Assembly (NCBI GenBank): GCA_030635415.1
Contig: DAOVYW010000014.1
Location: 1 to 19,066, forward strand
Origin: Candidatus Firestoneibacteriota bacterium
Lineage (GTDB): Bacteria; Oederibacteriota; JAAXVQ01; JAUVAV01
Direction of reading: 5' to 3'
Length of the DNA: 19,066 nt
The notes under the pieces were generated by a model. It did no database searches and was not told where the DNA came from. It saw only the letters and a program-made list of their open reading frames with translations. This document shows, one piece after another, positions 14,045-19,066 of this stretch (position 1 is the first letter of the stretch; each line of letters opens with the position of its first letter). Both the position numbers and the translations under genes were made by a program.

Positions 14045-16321
14045 ATGAAATATTCGAATTTGGAAAAAATGACAATGCCATCCCAACCAGTAGATAAAGA
14101 TTCCCGCGGCCGGGCCGCGTTAGGCGCTGAACGCATGGTCGGCTGGGCCCTGCCCATGTTTGCCATGGTTGCGGTGGCCAGCATTAGTCTTCAGAATATT
14201 ATCTACGTGGCAGTGGCTGCCTGGTTACTGGGTATGGGGCTCCGGAAAAAATGGAGCCTGGTCAAAACTCCCATGAACTGGCCCCTGATTTGCTTAGCCG
14301 CAATACTGTTCGCTTCTTCATTATGGGCCGGCCGGCTGAATCCCAGTATTTTTGGCCTAAAAAAAATCGGTATCATGTCCATATTTTTTCTGACCGCCGC
14401 TTCAATCCGTCATCCGGTTAAGTCCGGACGTATCATTGATTTTTTCATCATAGGAGCAATAGTTTGCGCTTTATGGTCGATTTGTGTCCACCTCGCCGGT
14501 CGGGATGGAGGACGCGTTACCTCGTTTTCCGGAGATTACATGGCAGCCGGGGGCATGTATATGCTCGGATTTATTCTGGCAACAGCACGATTACTACACA
14601 GCCGGGATAGAGCCAAGTGGTTATGGTTGACCGGCGCGGCGATCCTGGGCCTGGCTTTGCTTTTTACTTATACTCGTTCCTCATGGATCGGGGCAATGGC
14701 AGGATTGCTGCTACTGGGGATTTTCCGGGATTGGCGTCTACCCGCCGCGCTTCTGGCCGCCGGCTTGGTCTTCTTGATTGTTTGGCCCCAAAATCCCATT
14801 ACCCAACGGGTCTTTTCCCTGACGTCTAAATACCATTGCAGTAACGCAGAACGGCGTTATATGTGGAAAACGGGCTTGCAGCTTTTGCGGGATCAGCCGA
14901 TGCGCGGCTATGGAGTGGATAACCTTTCGGAGGATTACGGACGCTATGCAAATCCCGAGGCGAGAGAACAGCGTCCGCCTCATGTTCATAATACGCTCTT
15001 ACAGATGGCCATTAACGGAGGACTGTTGGCCACGGGAGTTTATCTATGGTGGGCGATAACAGTGATAGTATTCGGATTTCGAGCTTGGCGGCACTGCCGC
15101 GATCTGTCTCCGGAACGGGCCGGAGCAGTACTGGGATTGACCGCCGCTTTTGTCGGATTTTTTATAAATGGCATGTTTGAGTTCAATTTCGGAACATCGC
15201 AGGTCATTGCCATCATTTATTTTTTAACCGGCCTGTTGCCCGCTTATGCTTATAATGATCCGCAGGGCCCGGCTTGGAAACTACCCGAGCGGCCAAGGCT
15301 GCTTTTTTTAAGGCCGCGATTTAGGGGAGATGTATTATTAGCCTCATCCCTGCCGCGCTTGGTTAAAAGGGATTATTCTCAGGCCAAAGTTGATTTACTG
15401 ACTGAACCCGCTTCGGTCGGGTCAGCCAGGGGCGAGCCGGCCTGGAGCAATGTTATCTCGCTTCCCCGTCATAATTTGGCAGCCTGGTGGAAAACTGTCC
15501 GGTATCTTCGGACGCAGGACTATGATGCGGTCTGTGATTTATTCGGCAATCCCCGCACGGCCTGGCTGGCTTTTTTCAGCGGGGCCCGGTTTAAGATAGG
15601 TCCGCAAGTAACCGGCTGGGACATTTTTTACCATATGCGAACCCGTCCAGACCGCCCTGGGCCACGACCGGCCCAGGAGTCGTTTTTTGATATCTTGCGC
15701 TGTTTTGGCATGAAGAAGCTTTCGCTCCGCCCCCGATGGGTAATGGCCGAGGAAGACCATTACTGGATAAAGGGATTTTTCCGGGAGCGGGGCGTAAGTT
15801 CGGGTAAAATACTGGGCCTGTTTCCCGGAGGAAGCCATCCCGCTAAAAGATGGCCGCTGAAAAACTTTCTGGAAATCGCTAGCCGGGCTCCCCGGGAGTT
15901 GGGCTTGAAAGCCATGTTTGTTTTTGGCCCCCGGGAAAAAGACATTAAAATGGAGTATATGCATGCGGCAGCCAAACTCTCTCTGAGCGTGGAAGGTCTG
16001 CCGCCCGCCCGTCTGGCCGCGCTATGGTCCCACTGCGCGGTGATTTTATCCAATGATGCTTTTCCCATGCACGTGGGCCCGGCAGTAGGAACTCCCACCA
16101 TCGGGCTTTTTGGGCCTGGAGATCCAGCTGTGTGGTTTCCTTATTCCGAGCGTACCGGGCATCGGGCGATCCACCAGGCCCCGGAGTGCTGGCCGTGTCA
16201 CAAGGATATTTGCGAAAACACAATTTGCTGGGATAATCTCACCCCGGACATGGTAATGGTAACAATCAAGGAAGTGCTGATGAAAAAACAGAGGGTGTCT
16301 ACAAAAAAATCCGAGGCATGA
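14045..16321 (+). CDS. Fusion: O-antigen ligase/polymerase-type membrane domain + GT9 heptosyltransferase domain
   Basis: The 758-residue protein joins two enzymes. Residues about 33-410 form a polytopic membrane domain of the O-antigen ligase (Wzy_C/WaaL) type: many hydrophobic helices, FTYTRSSWIGAMAGL, then a periplasmic loop with RRYMWKTGLQLLRDQPMRGYG and HVHNTLLQMAINGG (His313, His315), which corresponds to the HxHN active region. Residues about 418-745 form a complete GT9 domain: LLFLRPRFRGDVLL with the putative base Asp429, FPGGSHPAKRWP with Lys601, SNDAFPMHVGPAVGTPTIGL with Asp671, and the cysteine motif CWPCHKDIC. Glycosyltransferases of this family build LPS inner core in the cytoplasm, while the ligase acts on the periplasmic side. 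The frame is continuous through the junction with no stop or good internal ribosome site. Confidence 0.88.
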   Translation: MKYSNLEKMTMPSQPVDKDSRGRAALGAERMVGWALPMFAMVAVASISLQNIIYVAVAAWLLGMGLRKKWSLVKTPMNWPLICLAAILFASSLWAGRLNPSIFGLKKIGIMSIFFLTAASIRHPVKSGRIIDFFIIGAIVCALWSICVHLAGRDGGRVTSFSGDYMAAGGMYMLGFILATARLLHSRDRAKWLWLTGAAILGLALLFTYTRSSWIGAMAGLLLLGIFRDWRLPAALLAAGLVFLIVWPQNPITQRVFSLTSKYHCSNAERRYMWKTGLQLLRDQPMRGYGVDNLSEDYGRYANPEAREQRPPHVHNTLLQMAINGGLLATGVYLWWAITVIVFGFRAWRHCRDLSPERAGAVLGLTAAFVGFFINGMFEFNFGTSQVIAIIYFLTGLLPAYAYNDPQGPAWKLPERPRLLFLRPRFRGDVLLASSLPRLVKRDYSQAKVDLLTEPASVGSARGEPAWSNVISLPRHNLAAWWKTVRYLRTQDYDAVCDLFGNPRTAWLAFFSGARFKIGPQVTGWDIFYHMRTRPDRPGPRPAQESFFDILRCFGMKKLSLRPRWVMAEEDHYWIKGFFRERGVSSGKILGLFPGGSHPAKRWPLKNFLEIASRAPRELGLKAMFVFGPREKDIKMEYMHAAAKLSLSVEGLPPARLAALWSHCAVILSNDAFPMHVGPAVGTPTIGLFGPGDPAVWFPYSERTGHRAIHQAPECWPCHKDICENTICWDNLTPDMVMVTIKEVLMKKQRVSTKKSEA

Positions 16322-16362
16322 AAGTTTTTCAAATATTAGTTGTTATGACCTCGCCGGTAGTT

Positions 16363-16390
16363 GTAGGGGCGTTTAATTAAACGCCCCTAC
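16363..16390. repeat. Perfect 28-bp palindrome, copy 2 (TTTAATTAAA centre)
   Basis: It is identical base for base to 13971-13998, including the TTAATTAA centre. The surrounding gap (16322-16505, 184 bases) is otherwise A/T-rich, with only weak promoter-like matches such as TTGAAG (16423-16428) and TGTAAA (16446-16451) spaced by 17 bases. Confidence 0.88.
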
Positions 16391-16422
16391 GCCAAGGCTT
16401 GATAGGATTAATGAACTTTTTC

Positions 16423-16451
16423 TTGAAGAATAGCGCCGGTATTAGTGTAAA
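16423..16451 (+). promoter_or_regulatory. Weak sigma-70-like promoter candidate before the second GT9 gene
   Basis: TTGAAG and TGTAAA are separated by 17 bases, 54 bases upstream of the GT9 start. Each box has several mismatches, so this is only a candidate. Confidence 0.2.
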
Positions 16452-16505
16452 AAAACGAATGACCCAAAATACTACTATAGACATATTTCGAGGAATTAAT
16501 TATAA

Positions 16506-17600
16506 ATGACAGCCCGCGCAATTAATAATATCATGGTAGTAAAACTCCGGACCCTGGGGGATATTCTCGCGGTTTTTCCGCTGCTGCGCGCCCTTAAGCA
16601 ATTATATCCACAGGCTCGCCTTACCGTGGTCGCGGATGAAATTTATCATGAATTGTTCGAAACCAATCCCCGGGTGGATGAATTTTGGGGACATCCCGGA
16701 TCAAAGCTTCAAAAAAATGGGGTCCGCAGCGCTTTTAAACAACAATGGGATACTATCAGAAATTTCCGAAAACGGAAGATAGATTTATTTATTGATCTTT
16801 ACGGCAGCCTGCGAACCGCCTTATGGGGAGCCGGGGCCGGAATTCCCATCCGGATGGGATTTAACTTGCGCGGCCGGAAGTATTTTTACACCCATAAAAT
16901 CAAGGCTGCCTGTCGCTATGTGGTGGACTTGAATCTTCAGTTTGCGCGGGTTCTGGGATGGCAAGGCGGCAATAATGCCCTGGAGTTTTTTGTCACGGAA
17001 CGCGACCGGGATCAAGCGTGGCAATACCTGCGGGAACGTCGGTGGGATCCCCGGCGCCCCAGCTTGGTTGTGTCGCCTGGCGGCGGATGGCCTTTAAAAC
17101 AATGGGGAGCCGAACGCTTTGGCCAGGTGGCGCGCAAACTTGTCCGGTCTACCGGCTGCCAGGTATTAATCACAGGCACACCGCAAGAACAGCCTTTAAT
17201 TACGGCTTGCCGGGATACGCTAAAAGGAGTTTTGCATATTCCGGTGGTCGGTCTGCCGTTGCGTCAACTGGCAGCGGTTATCGGGCAAAGCCGGCTTTAC
17301 CTGGGGAATGATTCGGGTCCAAAATATTTTGCCGAGGCTTTTAAAATCCCAACCTTGATTTGTTACGGGCCTACGGATTTCGTTAATAATAATCCGAATT
17401 CTCCGCGCCATCAGGCGGTTTTTTATGATACCCCGTGCCGGCCCTGCCATTCGGAGAAGTGCGGTATGTCGACCCGGGCTTGCCTGGACGATCTTTCGGT
17501 TGACGAGGTGTTCGCCCGGGCCGTAAAATTATGGGAATTACAGGAGGTGCCGGATGCCGATTCACCCGGAACAAACACCATTCCCGGACAGCGACAATAA
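16506..17600 (+). CDS. GT9-family (heptosyltransferase-like) glycosyltransferase
   Basis: The 364-residue cytoplasmic enzyme resembles ADP-heptose:LPS heptosyltransferases. The N-terminal Rossmann domain has VVKLRTLGDILAVFPLLRAL with the putative catalytic base Asp19. The C-terminal domain has SPGGGWPLKQWG (Lys198) and LGNDSGPKYFAEAFKIPTL (Asp269). The C-terminus carries CRPCHSEKCG and a later Cys, the same cysteine pattern as the GT9 half of the upstream fusion. It likely adds a heptose or other sugar to the lipid A core, but donor and acceptor cannot be assigned. GAGGA lies 11 bases before the ATG. The last 47 bases overlap the next gene. Confidence 0.92.
   Translation: MTARAINNIMVVKLRTLGDILAVFPLLRALKQLYPQARLTVVADEIYHELFETNPRVDEFWGHPGSKLQKNGVRSAFKQQWDTIRNFRKRKIDLFIDLYGSLRTALWGAGAGIPIRMGFNLRGRKYFYTHKIKAACRYVVDLNLQFARVLGWQGGNNALEFFVTERDRDQAWQYLRERRWDPRRPSLVVSPGGGWPLKQWGAERFGQVARKLVRSTGCQVLITGTPQEQPLITACRDTLKGVLHIPVVGLPLRQLAAVIGQSRLYLGNDSGPKYFAEAFKIPTLICYGPTDFVNNNPNSPRHQAVFYDTPCRPCHSEKCGMSTRACLDDLSVDEVFARAVKLWELQEVPDADSPGTNTIPGQRQ
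17542..17550 (+). promoter_or_regulatory. Ribosome site inside the GT9 gene that sets the next start
   Basis: AGGAGGTG lies within the GT9 coding sequence 4-6 bases upstream of ATG 17554. It is one of the best Shine-Dalgarno matches in the window and supports the overlapping start of the next gene. Confidence 0.75.
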
Positions 17601-18087
17601 AAGACCTGAACGTCCGGTGGTTGTTCTCTTAAACCAAATGATAAGGGCCAGCTCTTTCTGGATTGGATTCAGCTTCGTGCTGGTGGGATTGATTGTTGTT
17701 TGCTGGGGCCCGGAGGTCTTTAAAAGAACCTATGATATCCGCGCCAATGATGTGGAAGAAGAATTAAAAGCGCAATTTGAATTAATGCTCCGGAAAACCC
17801 TGCCGGAAAAGTTGGAATGGGGACGGGAGGCGTTGCGAAAACGCCTGCCCAGCCGATTTCCGGAAGAATTGTTCCTGGCCACCAAGCAAAAAGATGCCGA
17901 AGCCAAGTACGATAACTCTCAGCGGACCAGCGCGCATTATCAGATATTTATAGCCTACCATTTTCTTGATGCGCCGGAGCGAACCTATCTCTGGAATCCA
18001 GTGACTTTTTATTTTGAATTACGCCACGGCCATTGGGAACTAGCCGGCGACCGGTGGGTGACGGAGTGGGAAGTGGAGTTTGAGTAG
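17554..18087 (+). CDS. Unrecognised single-pass membrane protein
   Basis: The 177-residue protein is not recognised. It has a short proline-rich, hydrophilic N-terminus (1-30), one hydrophobic segment at about 33-52 (SFWIGFSFVLVGLIVVCWG), then a charged, probably helical stretch (about 60-110) and a C-terminal part rich in Trp, Tyr and Phe. It is probably anchored in the inner membrane with most of the protein on one side; the basic residues before the segment favour a periplasmic C-terminus. The strong AGGAGGTG site and the 47-base overlap with the GT9 gene show it is a real, translationally linked gene. A role in envelope glycan assembly is suggested by position only. Confidence 0.75.
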   Translation: MPIHPEQTPFPDSDNKRPERPVVVLLNQMIRASSFWIGFSFVLVGLIVVCWGPEVFKRTYDIRANDVEEELKAQFELMLRKTLPEKLEWGREALRKRLPSRFPEELFLATKQKDAEAKYDNSQRTSAHYQIFIAYHFLDAPERTYLWNPVTFYFELRHGHWELAGDRWVTEWEVEFE

Positions 18088-18117
18088 TGGGATATTTGAT
18101 TGAAAAGAGGAGTAATC

Positions 18118-19066
18118 ATGGTTTGTCCCCGGATCAGATTATCAAAATCACAATATATTAAAGGCCTGCAGTGTCCATTGGCATTATGGTATTTTAAAAA
18201 CCGCAAAGATTTAATCCCGAAAATTGATGCGGCCAAACAGGCTTTGTTTGATGCGGGTCATGAGGTAGGGGAGTTGGCCAAGCAGCTTTATCCCCCCGGG
18301 GTGGAAATCAAAGGGAAGTTTTATGAGATTGCCAAATTTGTTAATGACACCCAAAAAGAGATCGCATCCGGGGCAAGCATATTATTTGAAGCTGCGGCTT
18401 GCACGCGGGACGGACTTTATGGCCGGATAGATATTTTGAAAAAAGCGAATAATGAGGATGCCTGGGAACTGATTGAAGTAAAAAGTTCGACCAGCGTTAA
18501 ACCATATCATTTAGAGGATATGGCGGTTCAGCTGGTTATTTTTGAACAAGCCGGTTTTTCCGTGGAAACCTGCCGGTTGATATACGTGAACAAAGGTTTT
18601 GTTAAAAACGGCCCGATTAATCCGCCGGACTATTTTAAAATGGAAGATCTTACCAAGCCGGTAAGAGACCGGCAGGCGGCAGTGCATACAAAAATAAATG
18701 AGTTGCTGACAATTATTGCGCAAAACCATGAACCTTCTCAGCCGGTCGGGTCCCATTGTAATGATCCCTTTGAATGTGAATTTAAGCATCATTGCTGGAA
18801 GCAAATCCCGGATTATTCGGTTTATTCATTATTTAAGGGGGAAAAACTGCAGGAATTGATCGCCGGTAATATTTGCCGGATCCAAGACATTCCCGGACAA
18901 TTTGCATTGACGGAGAAACAGCGGATTGACATTAACGCGTATAAGAAAAATGAAATCCATAAAGAAGAACAGAACATAAAATCATTTCTGGAGACCTTGC
19001 AGTATCCGCTCTATTTTTTGGATTATGAAACCTTAAGCCATGCCATACCCTGGTTTGATAAGACCT
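18118..19066 (+). CDS. DUF2779-type protein with Cas4-like nuclease domain (partial, 3' end missing)
   Basis: The frame is open from ATG 18118 to the window end (316 complete codons), with AGAGGAG a few bases upstream. Residues about 90-130 contain a PD-(D/E)XK core: Asp105 in GRIDIL and Glu120/Lys122 in ELIEVKSS. Four cysteines frame it: Cys19 (GLQCPLALWY) and Cys214, Cys220, Cys226 (CNDPFECEFKHHC), the layout of the iron-sulfur cluster in Cas4/AddB-like nucleases. Near the end, YFLDYET (Asp302, Glu304) followed by AIPWFD fits the start of the DUF2779 part, which looks like a DnaQ-type 3'-5' exonuclease. It probably acts on DNA or RNA, but its role is unknown. No cas genes or CRISPR array are in the window. 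It follows the previous gene by 30 bases. Confidence 0.82.
   Translation, partial: MVCPRIRLSKSQYIKGLQCPLALWYFKNRKDLIPKIDAAKQALFDAGHEVGELAKQLYPPGVEIKGKFYEIAKFVNDTQKEIASGASILFEAAACTRDGLYGRIDILKKANNEDAWELIEVKSSTSVKPYHLEDMAVQLVIFEQAGFSVETCRLIYVNKGFVKNGPINPPDYFKMEDLTKPVRDRQAAVHTKINELLTIIAQNHEPSQPVGSHCNDPFECEFKHHCWKQIPDYSVYSLFKGEKLQELIAGNICRIQDIPGQFALTEKQRIDINAYKKNEIHKEEQNIKSFLETLQYPLYFLDYETLSHAIPWFDKT

Noticed and set aside
15225..15330. Splitting the 758-residue gene into two separate genes at the domain junction
   Set aside because: No stop, ATG, GTG or good ribosome site occurs at the junction. Only a TTG near 15236 without a Shine-Dalgarno site could serve, so a fusion is the simpler reading.
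18118..19066. Calling the terminal gene cas4
   Set aside because: The C-terminal FLDYET/AIPWFD segment points to the longer DUF2779 architecture, and there is no CRISPR or cas context.

Overview
The window reads as chromosomal DNA from an uncultured Gram-negative bacterium of roughly balanced base composition that uses sigma-54. The outer membrane is inferred from two glycosyltransferase family 9 (heptosyltransferase-type) domains, an O-antigen ligase/polymerase-type membrane domain and a periplasmic DegP/DegQ protease. Sigma-54 is inferred from a GAFTGA-type activator and a well-formed -24/-12 promoter. The gene mix resembles Desulfobacterota and several candidate phyla such as Omnitrophota, but the taxon cannot be fixed from sequence reading alone. 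All genes lie on the + strand, and no gene-free stretch exceeds 300 bases.

Region 1 (1-7932) looks like one long operon joining carbon signalling to envelope precursor synthesis. It starts with the C-terminus of a probable HPr kinase/phosphorylase, then a membrane-anchored YvcK-type gluconeogenesis factor. Next come a complete mannose-family PTS (IIA, IIB, IIC, IID), HPr, enzyme I, UTP-glucose-1-phosphate uridylyltransferase and a WecG/TagA-type glycosyltransferase that appears short at its N-terminus. Two gaps inside the PTS block (IIB-IIC and IID-HPr) each hold a palindromic repeat cassette. Both cassettes have similar outer ends (CTGTTGCGGAA-type left, TTTCCGCAA right).

Region 2 (7954-11510) pairs a sigma-54 activator, whose receiver domain is degenerate, with dnaK. 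Between them lies a -24/-12 promoter with exact GG-N10-GC spacing, preceded by two 13-bp A/T-rich dyads whose centres are 20 bp apart. The dnaK gene ends in a clear intrinsic terminator. This suggests a chaperone gene run by the neighbouring activator instead of sigma-32 or HrcA/CIRCE, and it is the most interesting regulatory signal in the window.

Region 3 (11678-13856) encodes a DegP/DegQ-like serine protease followed 10 bases later by a NodB-type polysaccharide deacetylase. Region 4 (14045-18087) holds a 758-residue fusion of an O-antigen ligase-type membrane domain to a GT9 domain, a separate GT9 enzyme, and an unrecognised single-pass membrane protein. Near-perfect GTAGGGGC...GCCCCTAC palindromes lie in front of both GT9 genes, and a degenerate relative lies in front of the protease gene. 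Region 5 (18118 to the end) is the N-terminal part of a DUF2779-type protein with a Cas4-like PD-(D/E)XK nuclease and four cysteines.
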